Below are positions 43,741 through 55,676 of a stretch of 64,000 nt of DNA, in pieces. Location of the stretch: contig JAKAFN010000007.1 of assembly GCA_021825945.1 (NCBI GenBank), forward strand, positions 62,001 to 126,000, given 5' to 3'. The translations under genes and the position numbers were made by a program. This DNA comes from Pseudomonadota bacterium (GTDB lineage: Bacteria > Pseudomonadota > Gammaproteobacteria > Burkholderiales > Burkholderiaceae_F). Numbering within the stretch: the first letter of the stretch is position 1; each line of letters begins with the position of its first letter. A model generated the notes under the pieces. The model did not search any database. It saw nothing but the letters and a program-made list of their open reading frames with translations, and had not been told where the DNA came from.

Positions 43741-44240
43741 GAATGCGGGGCGTCCGGTCGAGGCGACAAGTCGGCGGGATTGTAGGGCTTGCGGCGGTAG
43801 ACCCCCTTTCGGACTTCGCCGAGGATCGCGCCGAGGTTCGCGCACTCGACCGCGAGGATCAGCGTCGGCCCCCAGTAGAACAAATGCAGGTTGAGGAAGA
43901 AATCGCGATGGGGCATCGTGAAATACAGGGCCAGGTAGTTGATCGACCGCAGGAGCAGGGGTGGCACGATCGCCAGCCATTTGGCGTGGCGTCCGAAGAT
44001 TGCGGCCACGACCAGTCCAACGAGGAAATTGACGACGAATACGTCCCCCATCCAGGCCGGGGTGAACGTCGCCATGCCTTGAAAGATTTCGAGGCGTACG
44101 CCCGAGATCCAGTCCCCGAGCGCTCCCACCGCCATGCCGGCGAGAACCGCCGCGACCCCCGTCGCGAATCGATGTTCGGAAGCCGGGTCCGGCCGGGCGG
44201 CCGGGGGAGGTGTCTGTTCCACTGCGGGTTCCATCGTCAT
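43737..44240 (-). CDS. Small four-helix integral membrane protein, MocR-linked
   Basis: 167 residues with four predicted membrane helices (about residues 26-48, 60-82, 87-109 and 117-140) and short polar ends. I do not recognise the family. The second and third helices contain no obvious transport motif; one feature is the charged RSINYLALYFTMPHRDFF stretch. ATG 44240 has AAGGAG six bases upstream. The stop overlaps the MocR start, so the regulator and this protein are made together. Amino-acid or small-molecule transport is possible, but four helices is small for that. Confidence 0.8.
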   Translation of the reverse strand: MTMEPAVEQTPPPAARPDPASEHRFATGVAAVLAGMAVGALGDWISGVRLEIFQGMATFTPAWMGDVFVVNFLVGLVVAAIFGRHAKWLAIVPPLLLRSINYLALYFTMPHRDFFLNLHLFYWGPTLILAVECANLGAILGEVRKGVYRRKPYNPADLSPRPDAPHS

Positions 44241-44334
44241 GGCGTACTCCTTTTCCGATCGAACCGGCGGAGGTCCGATGGTTGATTGGATCCTCGGAAA
44301 CGATTTGCTTCCGTTTTGGCTTTTATGATGGTAA

Positions 44335-44378
44335 TGTATGCAATACAATAATGCAACGGTTATCGAGAATTGTATGCA
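44335..44378. promoter_or_regulatory. Direct repeat, candidate MocR binding site
   Basis: TGTATGCA occurs exactly at 44335-44342 and 44371-44378, 36 bases apart. The first copy continues as TGTATGCAATACA, itself near-palindromic, and ATACAAT/ATTGTAT form an inverted pair between them. It sits in the AT-rich divergent region between the membrane protein gene and the small plus-strand genes. Confidence 0.55.
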
Positions 44379-44426
44379 TTATGTTTTCCTTGGTGAGCGT
44401 TCGCAGGAAATGGAAAGGAGACGGAA

Positions 44427-44537
44427 ATGGCGGTTGCCCACGCATTGAGCATCGGGTTCGTGATCGGAATCGTGTTGTTTTTCGTGCTGCAGCGGATCGG
44501 CGTGATCGACCGCTGGATCGAACGGTTGGAAAAGTGA
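44427..44537 (+). CDS. Very small single-span membrane protein (36 aa)
   Basis: The sequence starts MAVAHALSIGFVIGIVLFFV and ends IDRWIERLEK. One hydrophobic helix (about residues 5-24) is followed by an amphipathic basic/acidic tail. AAGGAG lies about 8 bases upstream of the ATG, which supports translation despite its size. The next gene's ATG immediately follows the stop. It resembles small subunits of membrane complexes, but no family is recognised. Confidence 0.65.
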   Translation: MAVAHALSIGFVIGIVLFFVLQRIGVIDRWIERLEK

Positions 44538-44771
44538 ATGGCGACGGCGGAGGAGCGAAACATGGCGCGGATGATGGAAGGCGCGGCCGCCGGGCAATCC
44601 CGGCGGGAGACGGGAACGATGTCGGGTGGTCGGGTGGGCGGCCGCGCCGTCGCGGGCAAGCCCGACTGGTTCCGGTTCTGGCGGGATATGGTGATCGCCG
44701 CGCTGGGGTTCAACGTCGTGGCGGGTCTGGTGACGTGGTACTACATCTTTCCGGTGCTCGGCCTGCGCTGA
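44538..44771 (+). CDS. Small membrane protein (77 aa), unknown function
   Basis: The N-terminal 40 residues are polar and rich in R, G, A and M. One hydrophobic segment (about residues 49-70, [20 protein letters not shown]) follows, ending with PVLGLR. The ATG abuts the stop of the 36-residue protein, so the two are probably translated as a pair. The last 62 bases overlap the 3' end of the convergent glnD gene. No family is recognised. Confidence 0.6.
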   Translation: MATAEERNMARMMEGAAAGQSRRETGTMSGGRVGGRAVAGKPDWFRFWRDMVIAALGFNVVAGLVTWYYIFPVLGLR

Positions 44772-47373
44772 GCGCCGGCGCCGATTCCTCCGGTTTCCCC
44801 GGGGCGAGCGCTTCCAGTAACTCGTTTTCCAGTTGCAGTTGCGCGCGGGGATTCTCCAGCGCCGGACTTTCGATCCGGAACACGTCCTCCACACGCTCGC
44901 CCAGGGTGAGGATCTTGGCCGTCAGCACGTCGGCATGGTGGCGGGCAAGCACTTGCGCGACCGCGTAGAGCAGGCCCACACGGTCGGTCGCGACGAGCGA
45001 GAGCCGGTACTGGTCGGGGCGTTCCTCCGCTTCCAGGTACACCGCCGGCGATACCGGAAAGTGGCGGGACTGGCGCGACAGACGGCCGGGGTTCGGCGGC
45101 GGCGGCTCGGCGCCGCCCGTGAGCCGGGTCGCCAATTCCTGCTCCACGCTTGTGAGCAGGGTGCGGAAATGGTTGGACTGCGACTGGTCCACGACCACGA
45201 AGGTGTCGAGCGCATAGCCGTGTCGGGTGGTGTGGATCTTGGCGTCCAGGATGCTGATACGCCGGCTCTCGAAATAGCCGCATACGCGCAGGAACAGATC
45301 CTTGCGGTCGCGCGCGTACAGCAGGACTTCGATCCCCTCTCCGGCGGGCGCCAGGCGGGTGCGGACGATGGTTCGGTCGGTCTGAACGTGGACGAGGAGA
45401 CAGCGGGTGTGCCACGCGATGTCGGGCGCTGCGTTGCGCAGGAAATAGACGACGTCGAGTTCGCGCCAGAGCGGCTCGTGCGCCGCCTCGGAAATGCCGT
45501 ACAGCCCGAGGATGCGCCGGGCTTCGCGCTTGCGTCCTTCCAGTTCGGCTTCCGGGCCCAGCGCCTGTCCGCCGAGGCAGCGGCGGGTGAGGCGAAAGAG
45601 GGTTTCCAGCAGGCGGGCTTTCCAGGCGTTCCAGACTTTCGGGCTGGTGCCGCGGATGTCGGCCACGGTGAGCAGGTAGAGTGCGACCAGGCGCCGATCG
45701 GAGCCCACCGTTCGGGCGAAATCCGTGATGACCGCAGGGTCGGCGAGATCCTGCTTCTGCGCGACCTGCGACATGGTGAGGTGGTGCTGCACGAGGAACG
45801 CCACCAAGGCGGTATCTTCCTGTGACAGGCCATGATCGAGGCAGAAGCGTCGCGCTTCGCGCGCGCCCAAGGTGCTGTGATCGCCGCCGCGACCTTTGGC
45901 GATATCGTGGAACAGGGCGGCGATGGTGATCAGCCAGGGACGCTCGAAATCGGCGACGAGCTGGCTGCACTCCGGGTGCTCGTGGGCATAGTCGCTGCTG
46001 GCGAAGCGGCGCAGGTTGCGCACGACCATGAGGATGTGTTGGTCGACGGTATAGACGTGGAAGAGGTCGTGCTGCATCTGGCCGACGATGCGGCGGAAGG
46101 GCGGAAGATACCGCCCCAGGACCGACCAATCGTTCATTCGACGCAGGGTGTGCAGCACGCCCTGGGGTTCCTGCAGGATGGCGAGGAAGCGCGCGCGGTT
46201 GGCCGGGGTGTGGCGGAAGGTTCCGTCGATGCGGCTCCGTGCATTCCAGATCGCGCGCAGCATGCGCGGCGTCATCGACCGGCATTCGGGGTGGCGTTCG
46301 AGTACCAGGAAGGCACGCAGGATCTCCGCCGGGTCATGCTCGAACACGCCATCGTCGTCGCGAAGGTCGAGCAGGTCGGCGCGGGTACAGAACGCCTCAT
46401 CGAGGATTTGGGGTGGGCAATCCGCCCCCGGGTTCATACGCTGCTCGATGCTGAGCAGGACCAGGGTATTGATCTGGGTGACCGTCTTGGCGGCGCGGTA
46501 TACGCGTTGCATGAGCATCTCGCTGGCGCGCCGCGCCGAGGTCCCGGTGATTCCCAGTCGGACGGCGAGCGCATGCTGCAGGTCGAATACCAGTCGGTCC
46601 TCGCGTCGCCCCGCAACCGCGTGCAGATGGGCTCGGACCCGCTTCAGCAGCCGTTCGGCGTTGCGGATGCCTGCGCATTCCGCGGCGGTGATCAGGCCGT
46701 TGCGGGTCAGTTCTTCCCAAGTCGAGCCCAGGTCGGCAGCGCGCGCGACCCAGAGCAGCACTTGCAGGTCGCGCAGGCCTCCGGGGCTTTCCTTGCAGTT
46801 GGGCTCGAGCGCGTAGGGCGTGTCTTCGAATTTGGCGTGGCGCTGCCGCTGTTCGAGCAGCTTGGCGCGCAGGAAGGCGCGCGCGTCGGTGGCCGATCGC
46901 AGTGCCGTCTGGGTTGCCTCGAACACCGGCTTCGGCCCGCAGATCTGTCGCCCTTCGAGCAGCGCAGTCATGACGGTGACGTCGCGTTGCGCCTCGTGCA
47001 CGCACTCCACCGGGGAGCGCACGGCATGGCCGATCGCGAGGCCGGTGTCCCAGAGCCGCTGCACGAGCTCGGCGATACGGTTCTGCTCCGATTCCGCGGG
47101 GGGCTGCGTCGGCACGATCAGCAGATCGACATCCGAGTACGGGAAGAGTTCGCCGCGGCCATAGCCCCCGATCGCCGCCACCGCCGCAAAACGCGAAACG
47201 CCCGTTTGTGTCGCTGCCGCGCGCACGATGCCGTCGGCGAGGCGCGCGAAGTTGCGGAGGGCCGGCAGAACCGGACCGCCCTGCGCGAGTCCGGCCAGGA
47301 TTGCGTCATGGCCGTGCCGCCATCGTTCGCGCAGGAGTTCGGCGTCCTTTGCCGTGGCGGCGTTTGCGGTCAT
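44710..47373 (-). CDS. glnD: Bifunctional uridylyltransferase/uridylyl-removing enzyme
   Basis: 887 residues. It modifies and demodifies PII proteins in response to glutamine. Domains in order: nucleotidyltransferase with [18 protein letters not shown], GlnD linker, HD phosphohydrolase domain ([14 protein letters not shown]), and two C-terminal ACT domains (the last begins [17 protein letters not shown]). ATG 47373 overlaps the map stop (ATGA). The 3' end overlaps a small convergent gene. Confidence 0.95.
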   Translation of the reverse strand: MTANAATAKDAELLRERWRHGHDAILAGLAQGGPVLPALRNFARLADGIVRAAATQTGVSRFAAVAAIGGYGRGELFPYSDVDLLIVPTQPPAESEQNRIAELVQRLWDTGLAIGHAVRSPVECVHEAQRDVTVMTALLEGRQICGPKPVFEATQTALRSATDARAFLRAKLLEQRQRHAKFEDTPYALEPNCKESPGGLRDLQVLLWVARAADLGSTWEELTRNGLITAAECAGIRNAERLLKRVRAHLHAVAGRREDRLVFDLQHALAVRLGITGTSARRASEMLMQRVYRAAKTVTQINTLVLLSIEQRMNPGADCPPQILDEAFCTRADLLDLRDDDGVFEHDPAEILRAFLVLERHPECRSMTPRMLRAIWNARSRIDGTFRHTPANRARFLAILQEPQGVLHTLRRMNDWSVLGRYLPPFRRIVGQMQHDLFHVYTVDQHILMVVRNLRRFASSDYAHEHPECSQLVADFERPWLITIAALFHDIAKGRGGDHSTLGAREARRFCLDHGLSQEDTALVAFLVQHHLTMSQVAQKQDLADPAVITDFARTVGSDRRLVALYLLTVADIRGTSPKVWNAWKARLLETLFRLTRRCLGGQALGPEAELEGRKREARRILGLYGISEAAHEPLWRELDVVYFLRNAAPDIAWHTRCLLVHVQTDRTIVRTRLAPAGEGIEVLLYARDRKDLFLRVCGYFESRRISILDAKIHTTRHGYALDTFVVVDQSQSNHFRTLLTSVEQELATRLTGGAEPPPPNPGRLSRQSRHFPVSPAVYLEAEERPDQYRLSLVATDRVGLLYAVAQVLARHHADVLTAKILTLGERVEDVFRIESPALENPRAQLQLENELLEALAPGKPEESAPALSAGRAPERCSTTSPDPPRR

Positions 47374-48212
47374 GGCACGGCGGTGGCCGCCGGGGAGACG
47401 GTGGCATGCGTATCGCGGGCAAACCCCGGGGGCGGGGGCGCCTGGGCCGACAGGGTCAGGACCTCGACGCCCGTCTCCGTGACGAGGATCGTATGCTCCC
47501 ACTGTGCGGAGAGGCTGTGATCCTTGGTGACGATGGTCCAGCCGTCGCCGAGTTCCCGGATCTCGCGCCGGCCGGCATTGATCATCGGTTCGATCGTGAA
47601 CGTCATGCCCGGAAAGAGCTTGTCCAGGGTGCCGGGTCGGCCGTAGTGCAGGACCTGCGGGTCTTCATGGAACCGTCGGCCGATGCCGTGCCCGCAGAAT
47701 TCCCGCACCACCGAATAGCCGTTGCGCTCCGCATGGGTCTGGATGGCCGCGCCGATGTCGCCCAGGTGGCCGCCCGGGCGCACTGCCAGAATGCCGCGCC
47801 ACATGCATTCGTAGGTGATTTCGCAGAGCCGTCGCGCCGCGATCGAGGGCTCGCCGACGCAGAACATGCGGCTGGTGTCGCCATGCCAGCCGTCCTTGAT
47901 CACGGTGATGTCGAGATTGACGATGTCGCCGTTCTTGAGCACGCGCGGTCCGGGGATGCCGTGGCAGACTTGGTGGTTGACCGAAGTGCAGATCGACTTG
48001 GGGTAGGGGGCGTAGCCCTTGGGGGCGTAGTGCAGGGGCGCGGGGATGCAGCCTTGCACGTCGACCATGTAGTCGTGGCAGAGTTTGTCCAGGTGTTCGG
48101 TCGTCACGCCGGGCACGACGTGGGGGGCGATGAAATCGAGGACTTCGGCCGCCAGGCGGCAGGCCACGCGCATGGCCTCGATTTCGGCAGGGGATTTGAT
48201 GGTCGGGGGCAT
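47370..48212 (-). CDS. map: Methionine aminopeptidase (type I)
   Basis: 280 residues. It removes the initiator methionine from nascent proteins. The metal ligands of the pita-bread fold are in [19 protein letters not shown] (two aspartates), [16 protein letters not shown] (histidine), [10 protein letters not shown] and WEHTILVT (glutamates). ATG 48212 gives the usual N terminus ([14 protein letters not shown]); the frame is open further but without similarity. It is divergent from rpsB and coupled to glnD, the conserved betaproteobacterial layout. Confidence 0.96.
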   Translation of the reverse strand: MPPTIKSPAEIEAMRVACRLAAEVLDFIAPHVVPGVTTEHLDKLCHDYMVDVQGCIPAPLHYAPKGYAPYPKSICTSVNHQVCHGIPGPRVLKNGDIVNLDITVIKDGWHGDTSRMFCVGEPSIAARRLCEITYECMWRGILAVRPGGHLGDIGAAIQTHAERNGYSVVREFCGHGIGRRFHEDPQVLHYGRPGTLDKLFPGMTFTIEPMINAGRREIRELGDGWTIVTKDHSLSAQWEHTILVTETGVEVLTLSAQAPPPPGFARDTHATVSPAATAVP

Positions 48213-48398
48213 GAAGGGAGTGTCGTTTCCAGGAACCGATATAATACAAAGCTCTACCGATTTTCCCGGGAAAATTTGCCGCGTCGGCATCCTGGGTTCG
48301 GGAGATCCTTTGAACATTTCGTAAACGCGCGCGCTGCCGCCAAGGTGCTTTCCGATTTTTCGGCAGTTGCGTCAGACCCAACCTTGGAGAAGTCGATC
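48213..48398 (+). promoter_or_regulatory. rpsB promoter and leader region
   Basis: A consensus -10 hexamer TATAAT lies at 48240-48245 on the plus strand, giving a leader of about 150 bases before rpsB. No clear TTGACA is seen at the expected spacing. Long leaders before rpsB often carry S2-dependent autoregulation; the fold was not resolved here. Confidence 0.45.
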
Positions 48399-49157
48399 AT
48401 GTCCGTAACCATGCGTCAAATGCTGGAAGCGGGTGTCCATTTCGGACACCAGACCCGTTTCTGGAACCCCAAGATGGCGCCGTACATCTACGGCCATCGC
48501 AACAAGATTCATATCATCAACCTCGAGCGGACGGTCGAGCAGTTCGGCGAGGCGACCAAATTCCTGCGCCAGACGGCAGCCAATCGCGGTACGGTACTCT
48601 TCGTCGGCACAAAGCGCCAAGCGCGCGAGATCATGGTGGAAGAGGCGACGCGCGCCGGCATGCCGTATGTCGATCAGCGTTGGCTGGGTGGATTCCTGAC
48701 GAACTTCAAGACCATCAAGACCTCGATCAAGCGGCTCAAGGACATGGAGCAGATCGTCGCCGATGGCGGGCTCGAGCGCATGTCGAAGAAGGAAGCGCTG
48801 ACCTTCACCCGCGAGATCGACAAGCTCAATCGTTCGATCGGCGGCATCAAGGACATGAACGCGCTGCCGGACGCCCTGTTCGTGGTCGATGTCGGCTATC
48901 ACAAGATCGCCATCACCGAGGCCGAGAAGCTCGGCATCCCGGTGGTCGGCGTCGTCGACACCAACCACTCGCCGGCCGGTGTCACCTATGTCATTCCGGG
49001 CAACGATGACTCGAGCCGGGCGGTCCGTCTCTACGCGCGCGGCGTCGCCGACGCGATCCTCGAGGGCAAGGCGCTCGGATTGCAGAACGTGGTTGCCGCG
49101 GCGAGCGGCGACGAGTTCGTGGAAGTGGAAGAAGGCGTCGCTTCGGAAGAGGCGTAA
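48399..49157 (+). CDS. rpsB: 30S ribosomal protein S2
   Basis: 252 residues. It starts [19 protein letters not shown], the S2 signature, and includes [13 protein letters not shown] and [19 protein letters not shown]. The acidic C-terminal tail ([14 protein letters not shown]) is typical. GGAGA lies 8 bases upstream of ATG 48399. tsf follows after 66 bases, the near-universal rpsB-tsf operon. Confidence 0.98.
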   Translation: MSVTMRQMLEAGVHFGHQTRFWNPKMAPYIYGHRNKIHIINLERTVEQFGEATKFLRQTAANRGTVLFVGTKRQAREIMVEEATRAGMPYVDQRWLGGFLTNFKTIKTSIKRLKDMEQIVADGGLERMSKKEALTFTREIDKLNRSIGGIKDMNALPDALFVVDVGYHKIAITEAEKLGIPVVGVVDTNHSPAGVTYVIPGNDDSSRAVRLYARGVADAILEGKALGLQNVVAAASGDEFVEVEEGVASEEA

Positions 49158-49223
49158 GCCCCCGGGTTTCGATGGATGGCGAAAGGGGCAGGGATGCCCC
49201 TTTCGCGTATTGGAGAGAAAGAA

Positions 49224-50129
<906 letters not shown>

Positions 50130-50147
50130 CGGAAAGGGCGCGGCACC

Positions 50148-50858
50148 ATGGCCATGTACCGGAGGATCTTGCTCAAGTTGTCGGGTGAAGCCCTGATGGG
50201 CGAGGACGCATTCGGCATCAATCGCAATACCATCGAAACCATGGTCCGCGACATCGGCGACGTGCAGCGCATGGGCGTGCAGGTCGCCATCGTCATCGGC
50301 GGCGGCAACATCTTCCGTGGCGTCGCCCTGGGCGCCGCCGGGATGGATCGCGCCACGGCCGACTACATGGGGATGATGGCGACGATCATGAACGCGATGG
50401 CCCTGCAGGATGCCATGCGGCATGCCGGGATGGAGGCGCGTGTGCAGTCGGCGCTCCATGTCGAACAGGTGGTCGAGCCGTACATTCGTCCAAAGGCGAT
50501 GCGCTACCTCGACGAGGGCAAGATCGTGATCTTCGCGGCGGGGACGGGAAACCCGTTTTTTACCACCGATACCGCGGCGGCGCTGCGCGGTGCGGAGGTC
50601 GGCGCCGAAGTCGTTTTCAAGGCGACCAAGGTCGACGGCGTGTATTCGGCCGACCCGCGCAAGGATCCTGGCGCGGTCCGGTACGCGAGCATCACCTTCG
50701 ACGACGCCTTGACGCGCGACCTGCGCATCATGGATGCCACGGCATTCGCCTTGTGCCGCGACCAGCGACTGCCGATCCGGGTGTTCAATATCTCGCGGCC
50801 GGGTGCGCTGATGCGCGCGGTCAACGGCGAGGACGAAGGTACTTTGGTACACGCATAA
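50148..50858 (+). CDS. pyrH: Uridylate kinase
   Basis: 236 residues of the amino-acid-kinase fold UMP kinase. Landmarks are [23 protein letters not shown] and [18 protein letters not shown]. It phosphorylates UMP to UDP and in relatives is activated by GTP and inhibited by UTP. It is 18 bases downstream of tsf. Confidence 0.98.
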   Translation: MAMYRRILLKLSGEALMGEDAFGINRNTIETMVRDIGDVQRMGVQVAIVIGGGNIFRGVALGAAGMDRATADYMGMMATIMNAMALQDAMRHAGMEARVQSALHVEQVVEPYIRPKAMRYLDEGKIVIFAAGTGNPFFTTDTAAALRGAEVGAEVVFKATKVDGVYSADPRKDPGAVRYASITFDDALTRDLRIMDATAFALCRDQRLPIRVFNISRPGALMRAVNGEDEGTLVHA

Positions 50859-50879
50859 ACAGCAGCGGGGAAAGACTCC

Positions 50880-51440
50880 ATGACCATCGCGGAAATTCGA
50901 ACGACGACCGAGAGCCGCATGCTCAAGTCGGTCGAGGCATTGAAGACCGACCTGGCAAAGGTGCGGACCGGGCGGGCGCACACGGGCATTCTCGACCACG
51001 TGCAGGTGGACTACTACGGATCGATGGTGCCGATCACGCAGGTGGCCAACGTCGGCCTGCTCGACGCGCGCACGCTCAGTGTGCAGCCGTGGGAGAAAAA
51101 AATGCTCTCTGCGGTCGAGAAAGCGATCCGCGAATCGGACCTCGGCTTGAACCCCGCCGCGCAGGGCGACCTGTTGCGCGTCCCCATGCCCGCGCTGACC
51201 GAGGAGCGACGCCGCGATCTGGCGAAAGTCGTCAAGGGCGAGGGGGAGAATGCACGCGTCTCCGTCCGCAATCTGCGGCGCGACGCCAATCAGCACCTCA
51301 AGGAACTGCTCAAGAAAAAGGAAATTTCCGAGGACGATGAGCGACGGGCGCAGGATGACATCCAGAAGCTGACCGATCGTTTCGTCGCCGACGTCGATCG
51401 CCTCGTCGCGGAAAAAGAAAAAGAGATCATGACGGTCTGA
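50880..51440 (+). CDS. frr: Ribosome recycling factor
   Basis: 186 residues, the standard length. Helical-domain motifs are [13 protein letters not shown] and [20 protein letters not shown], and the C-terminal segment carries the basic and acidic helix [20 protein letters not shown]. It splits the post-termination ribosome with EF-G. Its stop shares one base with the uppS start. Confidence 0.98.
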   Translation: MTIAEIRTTTESRMLKSVEALKTDLAKVRTGRAHTGILDHVQVDYYGSMVPITQVANVGLLDARTLSVQPWEKKMLSAVEKAIRESDLGLNPAAQGDLLRVPMPALTEERRRDLAKVVKGEGENARVSVRNLRRDANQHLKELLKKKEISEDDERRAQDDIQKLTDRFVADVDRLVAEKEKEIMTV

Positions 51441-52234
51441 TGGCCCCGCCGTTGGTTGGTTCGATGGCAGCCGATCGACATTCCGTTGCCGAGCGCTCGG
51501 CGGTTCCGCGCCATGTTGCCATCATCATGGATGGGAACGGGCGCTGGGCCAAGGCGCGATTCCTGCCCCGCGTTGCCGGCCACTCCCGGGGAGTGGAGTC
51601 GGTGCGTGCGGTCATCGAGGCCTCGATCGCGCACGGGGTGGAATACCTCACGCTCTTCGCGTTCAGCTCCGAGAACTGGGCCCGGCCGGCGGAAGAGGTG
51701 TCGGTGCTGATGCGCCTCTTCATGAGTTCCCTGCAGAAAGAGATCGACAGCTTGATCCGCAACGGCGTGCGGTTGCGCGTCGTGGGCCAGATCGACACCT
51801 TCGAGCCGAAGTTGCGCGAACTCATCCGGAGCGCTCAGGAGCGCACGGCGGTGCACGGGAATGCGGGAACCCGACTGCATCTGACGATTTGCGCAAGCTA
51901 CAGCGGCCGATGGGACATCGTGCAGGCCGCATCCCGGTCGGCGCAGGCATACCGCGATACGGAAGTTCTGCCCAACGAGGCATCGTTCGCGCAACACTTG
52001 GCACTGTCCTTTGCTCCCGACCCGGATCTCCTTATCCGCACCAGCGGTGAGCAGCGCATCAGCAACTTTCTTCTGTGGCAACTGGCCTACGCCGAGATCT
52101 ACTTCACCGAGGCGCTGTGGCCCGATTTCGGTGCGGAGGCGTTTTCCCGGGCGCTGTCCTGGTACGCGGGCCGCGAGCGTCGATTCGGACGCACGAGCGA
52201 GCAGGTTCAGGATCCGGGCGGCGCGCCATGCTGA
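51440..52234 (+). CDS. uppS: Undecaprenyl diphosphate synthase (cis-prenyltransferase)
   Basis: 264 residues. It makes the C55 lipid carrier for peptidoglycan and O-antigen. The diphosphate site is [16 protein letters not shown] (catalytic aspartate), followed by [12 protein letters not shown] and the C-terminal [18 protein letters not shown]. The N terminus is about 20 residues longer than E. coli UppS; an internal ATG at 51464 is an alternative. It is coupled to frr (TGATG) and overlaps cdsA by 7 bases. Confidence 0.96.
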   Translation: MAPPLVGSMAADRHSVAERSAVPRHVAIIMDGNGRWAKARFLPRVAGHSRGVESVRAVIEASIAHGVEYLTLFAFSSENWARPAEEVSVLMRLFMSSLQKEIDSLIRNGVRLRVVGQIDTFEPKLRELIRSAQERTAVHGNAGTRLHLTICASYSGRWDIVQAASRSAQAYRDTEVLPNEASFAQHLALSFAPDPDLLIRTSGEQRISNFLLWQLAYAEIYFTEALWPDFGAEAFSRALSWYAGRERRFGRTSEQVQDPGGAPC

Positions 52235-53076
52235 AAACCCGCATCTATACCGCGGCGGCGCTGCTCTCCGGGGTGGCATTGTTGGGCGTGCTGGGCGTTC
52301 CCTGGCTGGTGGCGGCCGCGGCGGTGTTTCTCGGCGTCGCACTCTTCGAATGGTTGCGGCTGGCGCGGGTCGGCACGCCGACGGCCATGACGGGGGCGGC
52401 GATCGCGGCCGCGGCTGCCTGGTCGCTGGATCGCATGGGGTTTTCGCCGGAACCGGCGGCGCTCGCCGCGGTCGCGGGAAGCGCCGTGGTGGTCTGGTTC
52501 GCGATCGCAGGGGTGCTGGTCGCGGCGCAGCGACGGCCGGCAGATCGGCCGATACGGATTCCGGCCGCGCTCTCGGTCGCCGCGGCATTCGCGCTGGGCG
52601 GCGCCGCGTGGTTGTGCGTGGCGCGGCTGTTGCACCAGGGGGGCGCCTGGACGCTTTCGGTGCTCGCGCTGGTCTGGTTGGCCGATGCCGCCGCGTATTT
52701 CACGGGCCGGTCGATCGGGCGGCACAAACTCGCCTCGCGGATCAGCCCCGGGAAGACCTGGGAAGGCGTGGGCGGCGCCGTCATTGCGGTCGCATCATGC
52801 GCCTGGGTGTTGCGGCTGGCATCACCGGATGCGCCACTGTGGCCGGTGGCGCTGTTGCGGGCGACGCCGATCGGCGGGACCGTGATCCTGGTCGTATTCG
52901 TTGCGTTGAGCGTCGTCGGCGATCTATTCGAGAGCCTCGTCAAGCGGCAGGCGGGAGCCAAGGATAGCGGTACGATCCTGCCCGGCCATGGCGGAGTCTG
53001 GGATCGGATCGATGCCACGCTGCCGGCGGTCGCGCTCGCCGTCTTCGCGCAGTGGTGGCTGATACCCGTTTCCTGA
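52228..53076 (+). CDS. cdsA: Phosphatidate cytidylyltransferase
   Basis: 282 residues, mostly membrane helices. It makes CDP-diacylglycerol from phosphatidic acid. The signature near the C terminus is [20 protein letters not shown] followed by [13 protein letters not shown], holding the metal-binding aspartates. [18 protein letters not shown] is the other conserved loop. It overlaps uppS and lies 16 bases before dxr. Confidence 0.96.
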   Translation: MLKTRIYTAAALLSGVALLGVLGVPWLVAAAAVFLGVALFEWLRLARVGTPTAMTGAAIAAAAAWSLDRMGFSPEPAALAAVAGSAVVVWFAIAGVLVAAQRRPADRPIRIPAALSVAAAFALGGAAWLCVARLLHQGGAWTLSVLALVWLADAAAYFTGRSIGRHKLASRISPGKTWEGVGGAVIAVASCAWVLRLASPDAPLWPVALLRATPIGGTVILVVFVALSVVGDLFESLVKRQAGAKDSGTILPGHGGVWDRIDATLPAVALAVFAQWWLIPVS

Positions 53077-53092
53077 TAGGACCCGAAATCCC

Positions 53093-54295
53093 ATGCAACA
53101 CGTACCTTCCCAAGGGGTAAGCATTCTCGGCGCGACCGGATCGATCGGCGCGAGCACGCTCGACGTGATCGCCCGTCATCCCGACCGGTTCCGCGTCACC
53201 GCGCTCACCGCCCAGTCGCGCGTCGAGGAACTGGCGCGGTTGTGCGTGCGATTCCGCCCCAGATTTGCGGTCATCGGCGATGCGGCGCGCGAGGGTGCAC
53301 TGCGGGATGCGCTGCGCGCGGCCGGTCTGGCGGATGGCGTCGTGGAGGTCCGCAGCGGCCCCGGCGCACTCGTCGAAGCGGCACAGTGCGACGATGCGCA
53401 GATCGTCGTTGCCGCGATCGTCGGCGCGGCCGGTCTGCTGCCCTCGATCGCCGCTGCGCGGGCCGGGAAGCGGCTGCTGCTCGCAAACAAGGAGTCCGTG
53501 GTTTGTGCCGGCGCGCTGCTGCTCGATGCGGTGCGGATCGGTGGTGCGACCCTGTTGCCGGTCGATAGCGAACACAATGCGATCCACCAATGCCTCGCCG
53601 GGGCTGCGTCGACCAACGGCGCCGCCGACGTCCGCCGCCTCATCCTCACCGCATCGGGCGGACCGTTCCGGCAACGGCGCGACTTCTCGGGTATCTCACC
53701 CGAGGAAGCCTGCGCCCATCCGAACTGGAGCATGGGCCGCAAGATCTCGGTCGATTCGGCAACCTTGATGAACAAAGGCCTCGAGGTCATCGAGGCGAGT
53801 TGGCTGTTCGGCTTCGGGCGCGATCGCATCGACGTCGTCGTCCACCCCCAGAGCGTGATCCACTCGATGGTGGAGTTCGGCGACGGGTCGGTGCTCGCGC
53901 AATTGGGAACGCCCGACATGCGCACTCCCATCGCGTATTGCCTGGGGTATCCGGAGCGGATCGAAAGCGGCTCGCCGCGGCTCGATTTCCTGCGCCTCGG
54001 CGCGCTGCAGTTCGAGGCGCCGGATCTCGAACGCTTTCCCTGTCTGGGGCTGGCCTATCGAGCCTTGTCTGCCGGACCTGCGGCGAGCATCACGCTCAAC
54101 GCCGCCAATGAGGTCGCGGTGAACGCGTTCCTGGAGCGCCGGCTGTCGTTCGTCGGCATCGCCGCCACGATCGAATGCACGCTGGATGCCCTGCAGGCAC
54201 CGGCACCGGCCTCGGTCGAGGAGGTGCTGGAGATCGATGGCTGGGCGCGTGGCGTTGCCGAGAAGGCGGTGCGCGGAGGCGCATGGATTTCCTGA
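53093..54295 (+). CDS. dxr: 1-deoxy-D-xylulose 5-phosphate reductoisomerase
   Basis: 400 residues. It performs the NADPH-dependent rearrangement to 2-C-methyl-D-erythritol 4-phosphate in isoprenoid synthesis, feeding uppS. NADPH site [15 protein letters not shown], metal site [13 protein letters not shown], and the flexible loop region [20 protein letters not shown] are intact. It overlaps rseP by 13 bases. Confidence 0.97.
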   Translation: MQHVPSQGVSILGATGSIGASTLDVIARHPDRFRVTALTAQSRVEELARLCVRFRPRFAVIGDAAREGALRDALRAAGLADGVVEVRSGPGALVEAAQCDDAQIVVAAIVGAAGLLPSIAAARAGKRLLLANKESVVCAGALLLDAVRIGGATLLPVDSEHNAIHQCLAGAASTNGAADVRRLILTASGGPFRQRRDFSGISPEEACAHPNWSMGRKISVDSATLMNKGLEVIEASWLFGFGRDRIDVVVHPQSVIHSMVEFGDGSVLAQLGTPDMRTPIAYCLGYPERIESGSPRLDFLRLGALQFEAPDLERFPCLGLAYRALSAGPAASITLNAANEVAVNAFLERRLSFVGIAATIECTLDALQAPAPASVEEVLEIDGWARGVAEKAVRGGAWIS

Positions 54296-55626
54296 TCACC
54301 ATCGCGGCGTTCGTCGTCGCGCTGGGCCTCCTCATCGTGGTCCACGAGTTGGGCCACTATTCTGTGGCCCGCCTCGTCGGCGTGAAGGTGCTGCGGTTCT
54401 CGGTCGGGTTCGGCAAGCCGCTGCTGCGGCGCGTTTCCGGCCCCGACCGCACCGAGTGGGTGATCTCGCAGGTTCCATTCGGCGGGTACGTGAAGATGCT
54501 CGACGAGCGCGATCCGGACTGCCTGCCGATCGCTCCCGCCGACTTGCCGCGGGCGTTTTCCCGCCAGCCTGTCGGCAAGCGGGCGGCGATCGTGGTCGCC
54601 GGGCCGTCGGCGAATCTGCTGTTCGCGGTGCTCCTGTACTGGATCCTCCACATGGCGGGCACCTGGGAGCCGCTGCCGATCCTGGGGCCGGCGCCGGCCG
54701 GAAGCCCGGCGGCCGAAGCCGGGCTGCGCGACGGCGACCTCGTGCTGGCCTGTAACGACCGGACGGTTCGCTCCTGGAACGAACTGCGCTGGGATGTGCT
54801 GGACGATGCGGTTTCCGATGGCGTGGTCCGGTTGCGGGTGCGGGGCGTCGGCGGCACGGAGCGCGTGGCGACGCTCGATCTTTCGACCCAGGGGGCGGGG
54901 GATGTCGACGCGGCGTGGTTCGATCGACTGGGCATCGTGCGCGGCGCGGGGGCGCCGGTGGTGCGGGGCCTGCTTCCGGGTGATCCGGCGGAGCGGGCGG
55001 GAATCGCCGTGGGCGACCGGATCATGACCATCGACGGTGTTGCCATCCGGACGGCATCGGAAGTCGGCCTGGCGGTCCGGCCCGCCGCCGGGAAACGGCA
55101 GACCTGGGAAATCCTGCACGATGGCGTGCGTCGCACGGTGGCCATCGTGCCCGAGGCGGTCACGATTCCCGGCGGCCAGGCGATCGGGCGCGTCGGGATC
55201 GACTTCTCGCAATGGCAGCGCGTGCGATACGGCCCCGTCGCGGCCTTGGCCCGGGCCGCGGACCAGACCTGGGAGACCTCGGTGTTTTCCCTGCGGATGG
55301 TGGGGCGGATGATCGTCGGTAAGGCGTCCTGGCGGAATCTTTCCGGCCCGGTGAGCATCGCCGATGCCGCCGGCAAGACGGCGCGCATCGGAATCGAGGC
55401 ATACATGGGCTTTCTCGCCCTGGTTTCGATCAGCCTGGGCGTGCTCAATCTGCTGCCGATTCCCATTCTGGACGGAGGGCACTTGCTGTACTATGCGATC
55501 GAGGTGGTGAGGGGAACGCCGCCGTCGGCACGCGTGATGGAGGTGGCGCAGCGTGCGGGCGTCGGCATACTGGTCCTGCTGACCTTGCTTGCCCTATACA
55601 ACGATGTGATGCGTTTGCTTTCCTGA
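54283..55626 (+). CDS. rseP: RIP zinc metalloprotease RseP
   Basis: 447 residues. It is a site-2-type intramembrane protease that in relatives cleaves RseA to release sigma-E and removes remnant signal peptides. The zinc motif is HELGHY in the first membrane helix, and the third ligand is in [12 protein letters not shown]. Two PDZ domains fill the middle. Start ATG 54283 lies inside the dxr 3' end with GGAGG close upstream. The location just before bamA fits envelope-stress control. Confidence 0.95.
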   Translation: MDFLITIAAFVVALGLLIVVHELGHYSVARLVGVKVLRFSVGFGKPLLRRVSGPDRTEWVISQVPFGGYVKMLDERDPDCLPIAPADLPRAFSRQPVGKRAAIVVAGPSANLLFAVLLYWILHMAGTWEPLPILGPAPAGSPAAEAGLRDGDLVLACNDRTVRSWNELRWDVLDDAVSDGVVRLRVRGVGGTERVATLDLSTQGAGDVDAAWFDRLGIVRGAGAPVVRGLLPGDPAERAGIAVGDRIMTIDGVAIRTASEVGLAVRPAAGKRQTWEILHDGVRRTVAIVPEAVTIPGGQAIGRVGIDFSQWQRVRYGPVAALARAADQTWETSVFSLRMVGRMIVGKASWRNLSGPVSIADAAGKTARIGIEAYMGFLALVSISLGVLNLLPIPILDGGHLLYYAIEVVRGTPPSARVMEVAQRAGVGILVLLTLLALYNDVMRLLS

Positions 55627-55676
55627 AGCGCGCGGGCACACAAGAATCGAAACTGGCTTCGCGAATCCTTTTTTCC

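Noticed and set aside
44210..44968. Plus-strand frame of 252 codons across the MocR locus
   Set aside because: It spans the divergent promoter region and reads through both small genes out of frame, without recognisable sequence. The two small frames have proper starts and a good ribosome site.
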